Shown piece after piece: positions 23,662 through 35,326 of a stretch of DNA of 64,000 bases. The notes below the pieces were generated by a model. The model was given only the letters and a program-made list of their open reading frames with translations. It ran no database searches and was not told where the DNA came from. Source of the DNA: Siderastrea siderea (taxonomy: Eukaryota; Cnidaria; Anthozoa; Scleractinia; Rhizangiidae); the NCBI GenBank assembly GCA_964030785.1, contig OZ034975.1:21507142-21571141 (forward strand), given 5' to 3'. The translations under genes were made by a program, and so were the position numbers. Positions within the stretch are counted from its first letter, which is position 1; every line of letters begins with the position of its first letter.

Positions 23662-23833
23662 CACTACCAGACAAAAATAGTTGGGACACTTCAACTAAAC
23701 GCAATTTTTTCCTTTTCATGCTCCCCTTCTCCCTCTCAATGTTGTTAACTGCAGTTTAGTCACCATATCTTGTACGCCAACATTGAGGGGGCAAGCAGAC
23801 AGGAAAGTGTCCCAACAGTTCCGACTGGTAGTG
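23662..23833. mobile_element. Tc1/mariner-like MITE, copy 2
   Basis: Same orientation and more than 90% identical to the copy at 21966, with an 8-base internal deletion. The two copies could recombine or reflect a local duplication, but their flanks differ. Confidence 0.75.
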
Positions 23834-25120
23834 TAGGTACAATTCCAGCCTCATTCCCGTGAAACATAGGTGCACTTAGGTCTCTGGAAGGCTACAGCTG
23901 TGAACAGTAAACTCAACCTGGCGCCTCGCGTCGACAGCCAAACAGAAACTGACTCTTCAAAATATGCGGCAAAAGAATACAATAGGTGCACAGCTAAGGT
24001 AAAGAATACCTTGAAACAAGAAATCTACTATTCATTTAACACATATTTTGGAAATCTCCAGGTTTGAGGTCCCAATCTCCAGGTTTTTCTGGGCTTTTTT
24101 TCTACATCTCCAGATTTGCATGTTTTGGAGGTTGGCAGGTCTGGGAAAATATCATTCTTAAACAACTTACCGAAGTAAAACTAAATTTTTAAGGAGACTT
24201 TGTCACTTCAAGAATTAACTTTCGTTGTTTTTTTTTTCTACACCAAGCCCCATGAAGAGTTCTGCTTGGGTTTGAATTTTATTTTGCAATGGCGGCCGAT
24301 CAAGTCAAATTTGTTTTGCGATTGCCTTTTCGCCCAAGGTCGGCAACTTGCGATTAATAACTACCTCGACCGTCACTTACGATTAAAAATCACTCAATGT
24401 ACGATTATTAACTGTAGAATCTGTCAGACGTAGTTAATAATCATGGATTTTACGATTATTAACTGTAAAATGCACGATCATTAATCGCAAGTGACGTGTT
24501 TCGCGATTAATAACTACAAAGTACTGCTTTTCACGATTATTAGGGACAAAGTACGCATTTGCCGATAAATAATAGTGAAAAATCGTACTGCAAAAATTAA
24601 AAAACACTGCAAAGCTAGATAAACCCCTCTTACAGGTAATCACAGGATGTCAAGCCACATCCACCCCTCCTGTCCATTATAGTTATATACCTTATCATTA
24701 ACATACCAATCAATCATCCATGACCTTCAAGAACCTACCAAAGGAATTCGAAGTTGCAGCAGAAACTATAGCAGAACTGTAGATGGCTCCACTATGCTGG
24801 GGGCTGTCTTATTAATAAAAATTACAAATTAAACACAAAAAAGTATGTTCAGATAACAAACTTACACTTGTCATGACTAAATTCAAAAAGTCTTAAAATG
24901 TGTCTGAACTACTTGTACAGTACATGTAACTGTCAGTAGCTAATTGTGCAAGCTTGACTGTTGATTGATATATAAGCATGTAAGCATGTAAGATTAACTT
25001 GCAGAATATGCATTTAATGTTAGCTGTTGATTGCGTAAATATGTGTGCTTCATGTGCAGAATAATTAATATACTTTAAATGCTGTGCTGATTGATATAAA
25101 TTTTTATTCATAATTTGCAG

Positions 25121-25227
25121 AATTTGCATTTCTGAGAAGTGCTCCTCATGTAGAAGCAATGTGTTCCTGTGTGCACGCATTTGAAAAAGGAGACAGTCAG
25201 TTGCTCAGTGAGATAGATAATGTTCTG
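25121..25227 (+). CDS. RUBCN: Rubicon exon 3, end of RUN domain
   Basis: The acceptor is ATTTGCAG|AAT and the donor CTG|GTGGGT (phase 1 in, phase 0 out). Joined to exon 2 it reads EFAFLRSAPHVEAMCSCVHA, FEKGDSQLLSEIDNVL, matching the Rubicon RUN end ([20 protein letters not shown], then LLAQID). A donor four bases downstream would shift the frame and give an early stop in exon 4, so this one was chosen. The exon lies about 490 bp right of foldback 1 and about 250 bp left of foldback 2. Confidence 0.87.
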
Positions 25228-27179
25228 GTGGGTATACCTTTTAATCTCTGGTAGTCAGAAAAGTGTACTGACAAGGCAAACGTCTTCAGTAGAACATATT
25301 CACAAATATTATTAATTTATTATTAATAATATTTATATTCAGTGATTGTATGAAGAAGCAACCAGCTGGTGGAGTGCATCATCACAACTGATGAAGTGAT
25401 AATTGCAAGTGACACGAAACAGGTGTCAGAATACTTCTGGAATGTCAAAATACTTTTGGAGTACAGGATAATATTCGTACCATGCGCTGTTGTACGGTTA
25501 TTATGCATACTATTCACATCACTCCAGTATATTAACCGTAGAATACCATGCCCTACATACATTATACTGGAAAGCTGCCACTTACGGTTATTACACGCGC
25601 AACATATGAATAATAACCTGTGAAAGTACGGTTAATATCCACATGTGACGTAGTTTTCAGGTTGTTATTCGTATCTGTACGAAAGTTTGTCGAGAAGAAT
25701 TTTTCGAGCTTCAGCCGCCATTACAGAAAAAAATGTTGAGGCTTAAAACTGCAAAGCTGATGAAATTTTCTTCAAAAAAGGAATCTAGCTCAAGGCATTT
25801 CCCCTAAAACATTCCGTTAAGCGAGCTTAAAACCGAACAGTTTCTCTCAACGAGCGGTATGTGCCAAAAGTTCTGCTTTCCGCAGCGATCAATGCGACGC
25901 CATATCCCAGCGATCGAGTTCGATGTTTATGAATTCAAACGCTTTTCACATTCGAAGTACGCTAGGAAAATATTTCACAGGCTTCAAACACAAATAAAAC
26001 AAGAACCACGGGTTTACTGGTTCAGCGTAGCCGCTGCTTTTCATAATGATACGAAATTAATTTCGATCTATTTCACAACGCGAAATGAACAACTTCACGG
26101 CAGTGCCCGAGAGGCAGTGTGCAGACGTCGAAGGAATAGAATGATCATAAATAAAATTGTTTTAAAACTATTCGCAGTGTTCTTGCGATATATAGCGTCT
26201 ATGGAAGATCCTATTCCAAATGGAAAAGGAAAAATGTGAGGTGTTTCGGAAGGTTGTCTCCAATGAAAAATATGTTTTTCCTTAAGAATGTGGAAATCAA
26301 CTCGTGTAAACAAAGTGCAACACGCTGCCCGGCTGTCGGCACTGTATGGGATTTTACGGATAAAACTTTTTAGTAATAAGAAAACCGCCTGCTTATCAAC
26401 GGAGAACAGTTTTAGTTGATTTATTTTAACACCTGGACTGTAATGATTGAAAATAAAACAAAGTTTCATTGACAATTTCACATTTTCCATCATGAGCAAT
26501 TCATTCGGGCAAACTCTGCAAATTGACTCTCGGACTGAAATTGACAGTCAGGTCGGAGATGCGAAGACTTTTATATTACACATTTTCAGTTTATTTTAAC
26601 CCGAAAATGTGTACAGCGTACGGTTCATAACTGTGCCTAGCTTCGTTTCAGGCTACTAGCCGTTTACGGAATCAAAGTCGACAAACTGAGTCGCAGAGGC
26701 ATTTCCCCAAATGTTACAGGGAAAAGATCGAGCTACGAGAGGTTGGCAAGCGTGTAACATGTAACATGTTTTCAAGGAAAGGGAGGTCGTTCTTTCCTTG
26801 GAGATTATTACATCGGGGGAAATATCTTACCGATTTTCCAAAATGACAAACCAGGAGCGGCAGAGTTGATTCAAAGGCAGCTTGTAATTTGTCAATCCAA
26901 TTCGTGGAAAATTGAAAATTCTTCAAGCAAGAAAGAAAACGGATGAATTTCGGGTATTCGCTTCAATTTTGTCAAGCTTAAGTCACTTTTTTTTTGTCGG
27001 ATGTTCAAAGCGATTACGCGAATTCCTCTATAAAAACACACGAGTTAACACATTGGAGTCATTGCCTGTAGCTTTTATTGCATTGGGAAAGGCGCACTTG
27101 TATCTACAGCTGCAGTGATTTTGGTAGGTTCATGGAAACAACACAACTGTGTAGACTACACCAGCGCGCCATCTTTCCT

Positions 27180-28055
27180 ACGTTTGCGAAGGCACGTAGT
27201 GCATCTTATTCAGCTCTTCAACAATCACGCATCAGTCTTGTCTGTTTTGTACGAGTAATAAGCATGAGTGCATGAATTAGAGCGCTCAACATTCACGCAA
27301 AAGGCTTCTCTTTATTGTACGAGTACTAAGCGTGAGTTTGCGAAGCGCTCTCAACAATTGCACAACAGGCTTGTCGGCATAGTTGTACGAGTAAAAAGGG
27401 TGAGTGTACGAAGTGCTCTCAACAAACAACAATCAAGACTGACTGTACTGTATGTACGATTAATAACCGTGAGTATACAAAGACCGCTCAACACTCGAGT
27501 AGAAGGCTTGTTTACAATGTCCGAGTGCTAAGCGTGACTGTACATACTGCCTCAGAAAATGACCATCAAGCTTGACTGTATTGGACGGTTAATAAGCGTG
27601 AGAGTACGAAGAGCACTAAGCAAGCAAGGAAGAGGCTTGTCTGTATTGTACAAGTAATAGGCATGAATGTGCAAAGTGCTCTCAAGAATCACACAACAGG
27701 CTTGTGTGTATTGTATGAGTATTAAGCGTGAGTGTGCGAGGGACTGTCAACAGTCGCACAACAGCCTTGTCTATATTGTACGAGTAATAGCGGTGAGTCT
27801 GCGAAGCGCTCACAACAGGCTAAGTGTACGAGTAATAAGCGTGAGTGTGCATTGTACTAGTAATAACCGTAAGTGTGCGAAGGTCGCTCAACAATCGCAC
27901 GACAGGCTTATCTGTTTTTACGAGTAATAACCATGAGTGTGCGAAGTTCGCTTAACAATGGTGCAACAGGCTTGTGTGTATTGTACAAGTTTATATATTA
28001 TTAAGTGTACGAAGTCTTCTCGACAATCGCGCTTAAAGCCTTTTGTGCGATTCTT
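27180..28055. repeat. 65-bp satellite array in the loop of foldback 2
   Basis: About 13 units start with GTACGAGTAATAAGCGTGAG, followed by TGTGCGAAG, GCTCTCAACAATCGCACAAC and AGGCTTGTCTGTATT. Some units are truncated (48 and 28 bp near 27800). The unit contains a TTATTA core on the other strand, as in the arrays at the foldback ends. All frames through it are repeat artefacts. Confidence 0.88.
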
Positions 28056-28094
28056 GAAAGTGTTTCGTACACTAGCGCTTATTACTTGTAAAAT

Positions 28095-28124
28095 CAGAAA
28101 CTCATAAGGACTTATGAGTTTCTG
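28095..28124. repeat. Perfect 14-bp palindrome with 2-bp loop
   Basis: CAGAAACTCATAAG and CTTATGAGTTTCTG are separated by GA. It sits 40 bases after the satellite and could extrude as a cruciform. Confidence 0.8.
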
Positions 28125-30314
28125 GTAAAATCAACAGTCGAGCCTTTGAGTGTGTATAGAGGAATTCACTTAATCGCTCTGATCATCCGAAAAAAGAAAA
28201 GCGACTAATGCTTGGCAAAATCGAAGCGAATACCCAGAATTGATCCACTTTCTTTCTTGCTTGAAGAAACACTGACACCGTTTTTTTCAAAAAGTTTTTT
28301 TCAAAAAAGAATTTGAAAAGTGAGAAGACGCAGAAGATACGTTGCCTGTAAATTGTTAAATGCAAAATCTGGCCCAACTACATTTTTGGGATGCCTGTCA
28401 CTAAATAAACTTCTGTAGCCAGCTTAAATGCGTGTGATTGGTTTATTTATTCGCGCGCAAAAGTTTGTTCGAAAACATCACTGTCATATTGATTGACACA
28501 TGTTGACAGCGAGCTCTGTAATTGGTCACTAAGGAAGCGCCTGAATCTGCCAAACTTGGTCGAGGTTTGAGAAAAGTTTTCAGAGCTTTGAATGTTAGTA
28601 TTTCGTACATCCTGGTGGTGCATCCCGATTACCACGGGGAGTTTGGAGGTTTACATGTGAAGTTAAAATCGATCCGACTGGGAAACTTTTACTGCGTGCA
28701 GTGAGAACGTTTTTTTAAATTTTTTTGTTACATCACTGTCATCTCATTGATGTGCTGCTCCATTTCTGTGGGAAAACTCCACGTGCTTCACTAGAAGCTT
28801 TGAATTGAAGCGAGTAACAGTCGGCGAGTGAAATCTCCACGTCAATTCCCAATACATTTCTACAAAGAAACCGGCCGTGAATATACAGCATGTACATGAA
28901 TGGAGCTTTATAAATCCATTTGCATTGGAAATAGTCACTCCGCGAATCTATTGCCAAGGTTTACTGCCAGAGATCCTGTCATTGCTAAGGAGAGAATTTG
29001 TTCACAGATCAAGTCAAATCACTGATGGCAGTTCAACACAGTCTCACAAAACTATTTAAAGGGCAAGACTTGAAAAACAAGCTTATTTGTGGAGGTTTCA
29101 TTTGATTTATGGATGCGCAGTCCCGCTGATCATGACATACCAAACTGAGGTGAGCTCATTTTTATCGACTTCAGTTTTAGTTTAAATAAAGCACCAAAAT
29201 GAGTTTGAGTTTGTGGTGTACTCAGTTTTGCAGTTTATCTCGAAAAATGCGGTTGAGGGTTTTTAAAGGCCGTTTAAATTATAAAATTATTGTTTTAATA
29301 GGCCGCTGAATTATTTCTATTTGACTTTTCCCACTCACAACACAATTTGCCGCTCGAGACATAAGCTTACCGATTCATTTGACGTATTTGTTAATAAGTC
29401 TGGTATATTTTAATCTGATGATTATTCTGAAAGCGTTAGCAGTTTTTATAGTTTCAACATGAAATTCAGAATAAGCGGTCGTGTCGGATAATTTAGGGCC
29501 AAAAAAGAACTGGCCGTGCGTATTATAGCACCATATATTTTTTCTTCGACCTCGAACCTGTAAGCATATTTGCTCGTAAAAAGTTTCCTTGCAGGTTTCG
29601 TGATAATCCTGTGACAGTGCTTTTTTTAAGTCCGAAAAACTGAAAAGTATGCGTCACATCAAGTTGTATTACCATAATAATAGGATTGCAACCCTTCACA
29701 AGCACGCTAACCTTCACATACACTCTCAAATCACAGCCTGTTTGCTAAGAAATTTCATAGGCGATGCCAGCTGGCGCTTGGTCTCCAAACTTAAATATAT
29801 ATTTAAAACTCTTTCAGTGCAAACCTCTTCTTATTTTCCAGAGAACAAAGCTCTGACTTTTAGGCGGTGTGCTCAGTAACGTACGTGACAAAATATGGAA
29901 CTTGTAAATATTTGGGAGGATTACATTCGCATTTCACTGGGTTAGAAAATAACCACCTTTGGTGAAAAAAATGGCATCATTGCAGTTGTCAGAATGTTTT
30001 AGGTACATGATTTTGCCGGATGGTTTTTTCTTTTGGTGAAAACTCCACGAGTTTCAAAAGATACTGGCCACGAATCGACTGCGGGCGGAAAATCCTCGCT
30101 CGTTGCGTGACACGGCTGTCAGTCAATTTCAAGTAAAGTTTGCATAATCTCTGGGCTTAATACTTTCAATGAAAACAACGCGCTTAGCCTGCAACATCAG
30201 TTTGCTCTTCTACTGAAAGTGCATTGTATCCAAAGAACATGCAATGACCCTAGGAGTAAACTGCATCAAACTGAAACTATCGAGAAACTATCTCAAATTT
30301 TCCTGTCGAATCTG
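28125..30314. other. Loop of foldback 2, right part
   Basis: About 2.2 kb with no gene recognised. Short frames on both strands show no conserved motif. Confidence 0.4.
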
Positions 30315-30489
30315 CTCTGTGGTAAAGATTTCAATTTTCTGCGAATTGGATTGACAATTACAAGCTGCCTTTGAATCAACTCTGCCGTTCCTGTTTTGTC
30401 ATTTTTGGAAATCGATAAGGTATTTCCTCTGACGTAACAATCTCCAAGGAAAGAAAGACCTCCCTTTCCTTGAAAACACATTTTATTTT

Positions 30490-30684
30490 GAAATTATGAA
30501 TATATGAAATTCATATATTTGAACTGCGGAATGAAGAATTAAATGTAAAGAAGATCCTCGCAGTTATTAACGCAACTTACATGTATGCAGTTGCGAAAAG
30601 AAAGCCTGAAAAAATTTTTTTCAGGCTTTCTTTTCGCAACTGCATAAGTTGCGTTAATAACTGCGAGGATCTTCTTTACATTTA
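30490..30684. mobile_element. 195-bp hairpin insertion with 13-bp target duplication
   Basis: ACATTTTATTTTG is repeated at 30477-30489 and 30685-30697. About 70-nt arms (30543-30612 and 30614-30682) fold on each other almost perfectly, meeting at CCTGAAAAAA/TTTTTTTCAGG; the only real difference is a 6-base CATGTA insertion in the left arm. A second small hairpin (AATATATGAAATTCATATATT) precedes it. A 13-bp duplication suggests retroposition. I believe the single-arm sequence is an abundant coral repeat, from memory. Confidence 0.8.
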
Positions 30685-31671
30685 ACATTTTATTTTGTTT
30701 TGCATTGTTCGGATTCACACGCTTGTAAAGTCCTCCCGTAGCTCGATCTTTCCCCCGTAACATTTGGGGAAATGCCTCTGCGACTCAGTTTGTCGACTTC
30801 CAGTTCCGTGAATGGCTAGTAACTTGAAACGAAGCTAGGCACAGTTATGAACCATACGCTGCACGCATTTTCGGTTAATAAACTGATAATGCGTAATATA
30901 AAACTCTTCGCATCTCCGAGTTGACTGTCAATTTCAGTTCGAGAGTCAATTTGCAGAGTTTGTCCGAATGAATTGCTCATGATGGAAAATGTGAATTTGT
31001 CAATGAAACTTTGTTTTATTTTCAATCGTTGCAGTCCAGGTGTTAAAATAAATCAACTAAAACTTTTCTCCGTTGATAAGCAGGTGGGTTTAGACCTTAA
31101 AAAGTTTTATTCGTAAAATCCCATACAGTGCCGACAGCCGGGCAGCGCGTTGCACTTTGTTTACACAAGTCGATTTCCACGTTCTTAAGGAAAAACATAT
31201 TTTTCATTGGAGACAGCCTTCCGAAACACCTCACATTTTTCCTTTTCCATTTGGAATAGGATCTTCCTTAGACACTATATATCGCAAGAACACTGCGAAT
31301 GGTTTTAGAACAATTTTATTTATGATCATTCTATTTCTTCGATGTCTGCACACGGCCTCTTGGGCACTGCCACGAAATTGTTCATTTCGCGTTGTGAAAT
31401 AGATTGAAATTAATTTCGTATCATTATGAAAGGCAGTGGCTACGCTGAACCAGTAAATTCGTGGTTCTTGTTTTATTTGTGTTTGAAGCCTGTGAAATAT
31501 TTTCCTAGCATACTTCGAACGTGAAAAGCGTTTGAATTCATAAACATTGAACTCGATCGCTGGGATATGGCTTCGTATCGATCACTGCGGAAAGTAGAAC
31601 TTTTGGCACATACCGCTCGTTGAGAGAAACTGTTCGGTTTTAAGCTCGCTTAACGCGGCGGGTCTAAAACA

Positions 31672-32020
31672 TTGGTAGCTGGTAACTGGTAGCTGGTAAC
31701 TGGAAGCTGGTAACTGGTAGCTGGTAACTGGTAACTGGTAGCTGGTAACTGGTTACTGGTAACTGGTAGCTGGTAAATGGTAGCTGGTAACTGGTAACTG
31801 GTAGCTTGTAACTGGTAACTGGTAGCTTGTATCTGGTAACTGGTAGCTGGTAACTGGTAACTGCTGGTAGCTGATAGCTGGTAACTGGTAGCTGGTAACT
31901 GGTAACTGGTAGCTTGTAACTGGTAACTGGTCGCTGGTAACTGGTAGCTTGTAACTGGTAACTGGTAACTGATAGCTGGTGACTGGTAGCTTGTAACTGG
32001 TAACTGGTAGCTGGTAACTC
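31672..32020. repeat. 7-bp composite minisatellite
   Basis: About 50 units of TGGTAGC and TGGTAAC alternate in irregular order, with TTGTAAC variants. It abuts the truncated right end of foldback 2. The - strand Ser/Tyr/Gln/Leu/Pro frame through it is a repeat artefact. Confidence 0.92.
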
Positions 32021-32611
32021 ATGGTAATAGGGAAATGATTAGAATTTGGTTTAGGTGGGGGGACCCAAACTAACGCATTACTGCCAATTGTTCAGATTAA
32101 GTCTGACTCGAGCCTTTTATTCCAAAAAAATGAAAACCAATAAACAATTTCTTTTATTTCAACAAAATTAACGTTCAGTAGGTAACTTCTGTTACACTGT
32201 TTAATACAAAAAAACAGTAGTTATAGCTTGTTGAAATCGATTCCTGGCGGGCGGTTTTCTGCGGCACAAACTTGCTCTACGTGCAAAAATTATTCCTCTT
32301 TCCTAGCTATAAGAATCCTGCATGTATTTTCCATAGAAAGGCAAGTCTATTGTGGGAAGTGAGAGTTCCAATTGTCTAGATCTTGCATGGGTTTTACGTG
32401 TAAATTGACTGCGGGGAACGGCGTTTTAAGATCATAACTCCCGCGGAATAAAACAAACGTTCCGGGAGCTTTAGTCTAGATAAGGACTTAATCCTTCCCT
32501 GTCAACAGGTAGGCTCTGGGCCTTCGATATCCAGGGTTTCCTTGAATAAAAGGAGTGTTGGATAATACGGATGTAGTTCTTGACCAAAACAAACCTCTGC
32601 ACCTCAACTGA
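32021..32611 (+). other. RUBCN intron 3, unannotated stretch
   Basis: No gene or repeat was recognised between the minisatellite and the next element fragment. Confidence 0.4.
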
Positions 32612-33108
32612 CCAGAGAGAAACGCTGGGAAGAGTAGCTGTCGAACGTAGCAAAAATGGAAAAAAGTCGATAACGGAAGACTAAAAAATTGTGTGAACCT
32701 ACGTCTACTAACGTGTAGACAAGATCATATGAACGCACTAATAGACCTTTCAAGGAAACGTATGGTGAAATGTTCTGAAACGGCTCATTTCGTTCTGACG
32801 TAGAAACCAGGGAGAAAACATTGCCATCTGATACCAGAATTAGTGGGGGAAAACGTTGAGAGGACAAAACAAGTATCATGCGAACATTATGATATCCTTC
32901 TACGGAATAAGTTTTACTTTCTGCTCACTCAATTTGCTTTTGGGATCCGAATATCAGAAACAATATTTAGTTTAGTTTCCTTCCGGTGCTTTAGTGCTTT
33001 AAAATTTTCACTAGCCAAAATGGCTAGTGAAAGCGCAAAACTTACTAGCCAAAACGGAATTTCTACTAGTCTGTGACTAGTTGGCTACCGTTCTAGTCTC
33101 GGGCCCTG
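32612..33108. mobile_element. Inverted second copy of the 5.2-kb element's left end
   Basis: The complement of this segment follows 3771 to about 4250 closely: the terminus CAGGGCCCGAGACTAGAACG, the GGCTAGT subterminal motifs, the GGATCCCAAAAGCAAATT block and the first tandem units. It is broken at about 32612, so it is a truncated end, not a whole element. It lies directly against the THAP element at 33109. Confidence 0.82.
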
Positions 33109-35326
33109 GTGCCACTGGGACCAGAATTTTGGTATTCCATATTTTTGCATTTTCGAAAATAGTCTGTGGTTGTTAGTCACCATGCCAAATTTCAGCTCAT
33201 TACGACGACTGGAAGTTGCTTTCTTCGGACGGTTTTTGTCGAGATTTTACTGCCGCCATTACTGGCCCTTATTCCGGAAGCTGGCTTGAGAATTAGCAGA
33301 CTGAAGTGACGTTAGAGGCTCACCTCAAACCTAGTACCTTCATAAGGTTACTTGCCGTGGGAAATTTAACGGTCGTCGAGGGAAGATTTCTTGCCAACTG
33401 TTTGCTGTACTGCCTTGAAATTTTCGTTGCTGCAGCAGTTATAAAGTGCATTACTTGAAATGTGTTGTACAATGCTACAATTTACAATAAATCCAACCAC
33501 CGAGCTGGTATTTTGCTTCAATCATCAAAGCCTTGCGAGCGGACCCGCAATGGAAAAGTGGATAATGTTCGTACTCACACACAATGCAAATTTCAACCTG
33601 AGAGGTATTTTTGTGGGCTGTTCTGATCACTTCACCGACGAGCGTTTCTAGAGGACTGTTCATGTCGAAGGATCCCAGAGGTCAATTATTCCATTGTCCA
33701 TTCCAAGTATATCGAAAAAAGATCCGGAAAAAATGAGATGAAAGGTACCTAATCTTAACGCATTCGAAGTGATAGTTTGTTTCTTTTACAACACATCCAC
33801 CATTGTGCAAAAGTTATTTTCTTTTAACATATTTTAAAATTTATTTTGGTTGTGGAAAACCCTTTCAGTTCTGCCGTCTGCTAGCACAAAGATCTTTGGC
33901 GTAGTCCTCATAAATTGCATCCTGAGCGAACTGCAGGACCGCCGTGATTAAGCCAATAGTTTGTATTGCTTAGCTTTCTTTCTTGTTTTTAATTCCGTGT
34001 GTGTTAATTTATAAGCAGTCAATCGCTTAGAAGCATGGTCATTTATTTTATAGCATACCATCCTGAATGTCGAGAAACTTTTCTCCTTATTTCCTGTCGG
34101 TGAAGAGACAATTGAAATTATTGTTCGAAATATATAAAGGCTTCAACAGGTCGGCTCGTCTTGCGTGAAAATTTAAGTTGGGAAAAAAATATCACACGCC
34201 ACTCTTTGTCTAAGGGGTTTACAGTGTTATTTCTTTTAACTGTCATAGCAATCTTAGTGAATGAACTACCAAGAAAAATTATTAGATATCAAGTTATTAT
34301 TTTTACGCAATGAATAATTAAAAGCTTCGTTTCCACGGCAGTCCGGATGTTGTTGTTGAGCAGCAGAAAATTTTCCTTGTGGCTTTGATTTGCACTACAA
34401 GTATTAAGATTCCGGTCACACAAGGCCTCCACTTCTTAAAAAAAAAGGTCTTGGTTTATTTCACTTTTTTGGCTCAAGTTAAGAATTTTACAAAAACTGT
34501 TCAAAATATTAAGAAACGCCAAGCACTTGCAACCACTGTACTATAGTGGACGCGATATCAACGATAAGCTTCATAAGCTGACTGCCAGATGACTACACAG
34601 CATTACGGCTCTTCAAGAAAGTTTCCTATACTATGCTAAGAATGGCCAAAAATTTCAATGCTTTACAATATATCATGAAGATAAACAACGGCACACAAAA
34701 TATAGCTTCTTTAGTTCTCCAACGAAGCGAACAATAGAATCAATCGACCGATGCTTGAGAATTCGCGAGCATCAAATTCTAGAGTTTTTAATTTTATAGG
34801 TGTTTTTTCTATATTTCCAAAGCTTGTGCCTGAACTGTAATCACTGTATAAGCATTATTTCACGCATATTTTGAACTCCCGCCAATAAGGCGAGAAAAAC
34901 AACTTTGAACAGTTTGTTTACAAGCTTACAAGCTGAAATCTCCTGACGTCAGTTCTTACAGTGTACGGTAAGAAAAATTCTTCATTTGCAGAATGAAATG
35001 AATCCTCTGATGCTTGGGAAGCTAAAGACTGTTCCAAATCGTAGAAATACTCTTCGGAGGTTTCGCAGTCGAGGTTGTGCAGCTTGAGTCAAAACACAAG
35101 GCCGAATGCGACTGAGGTGAGCCTCTGACGTCACAAGCTATTAAATTGCATAATCACCCAGGAACACATTTTCAGTAATGGTGGACACATTTTACGCAAC
35201 TTTGGAGCTAAAAAATATTAGATGGATGTGTTCTTGTTCAGTTTTCTGGGTAAATATAGACCCAACGCGATATTCTGCGACAGAATTTGGCTGAAATATA
35301 CCTACGAATTTTCGTCTCAGTGGCAC
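33109..35326. mobile_element. 2.2-kb TIR element with THAP remnant
   Basis: The ends GTGCCACTGGGACCAGAATTT and GTGCCACTGAGACGAAAATTC (complement) are inverted repeats, and a subterminal pair, GAGGCTCACCTCA at 33316 and its complement at about 35115, extends the arms to over 200 bp. A decayed THAP domain lies in the left third. THAP plus TIR points to the P or Kolobok superfamily. No target duplication was found; the left end abuts another element. Confidence 0.7.
33453..33715 (+). pseudogene. THAP zinc-finger domain remnant
   Basis: The start KCVVQCYN fits the first Cys pair of a C2CH THAP finger. After a frameshift near 33485 the frame reads KWIMFVLTHNANFNLR then FVGCSDHFTDERF, the second Cys/His pair in its usual context, then a stop. 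After the stop the frame continues RSIIPLSIPSI, compatible with the Pro-containing end of THAP domains. THAP domains bind transposon or promoter DNA. This copy has at least one frameshift and one stop. Confidence 0.6.

Larger units (their letters stand above)
21289..24143. mobile_element. 2.9-kb TIR element with CAGACCTGCCAAC ends
   Basis: CAGACCTGCCAAC stands at the left end and its complement at the right end, and GGAAAA at 21283-21288 and 24144-24149 is the target duplication; the empty site is preserved in the opposite foldback arm. Three smaller elements lie inside (21389-21863, 21966-22143, 23662-23833). Bases 22150-23650 show nothing recognisable, and no transposase was found. Confidence 0.8.
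16069..24631. mobile_element. Giant foldback element 1 (arms about 1.7 kb)
   Basis: The left arm, 16069 to about 17770, is complementary to the right arm, about 19515-24631 once two insertions (20099-20777 and 21289-24143) are removed. Ends read AGGGGTTTATCTAG on both sides, and ACAG at 16065-16068 and 24632-24635 may be a short target duplication. The outer 300 bp of each arm is an array of motifs such as GTTAATAATCGT and GCGATTATTA in alternating orientation. Deeper in the arms two similar modules repeat: TCTCAAACGAAACGG...AGTTAAATTCAT at about 16840-16915 and 17040-17115. The loop (17771-19514) holds a TTAA MITE and no transposase. Long subrepeat-bearing arms resemble foldback or Galileo-type elements; the family is not assigned. 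It lies wholly within RUBCN intron 2. Confidence 0.82.
25480..31658. mobile_element. Giant foldback element 2 (arms about 1.1-1.3 kb)
   Basis: The left arm, 25823 to about 26925, is complementary to the right arm, about 30315-31658, apart from a 195-bp insertion in the right arm. Matching blocks include GTTAAGCGAGCTTAAAACCG, GAATTCAAACGCTTTTCAC and AAGCTGCC near the inner end. Left of 25823 is an array with ACGGTTATTA and GTACGGTTAATA motifs (25490-25640), the counterpart of the motif arrays at the ends of foldback 1. On the right this outer zone is missing and a minisatellite begins. The loop (26926-30314) holds a 65-bp satellite. No transposase is seen. Confidence 0.78.

Noticed and set aside
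25228..25231. Alternative exon 3 donor GTATAC at 25232
   Set aside because: It would make exon 3 end in phase 1 and bring a stop within eight codons in exon 4; GTGGGT at 25228 keeps the frame.
27180..28055. Regularly spaced repeat that could suggest a CRISPR array
   Set aside because: Units are contiguous tandem copies without unique spacers, in animal DNA; it is a satellite.
31753..32022. 89-aa - strand frame rich in Ser, Tyr, Gln, Leu and Pro
   Set aside because: It is the translation of a 7-bp-based minisatellite; no start context or splice signals.
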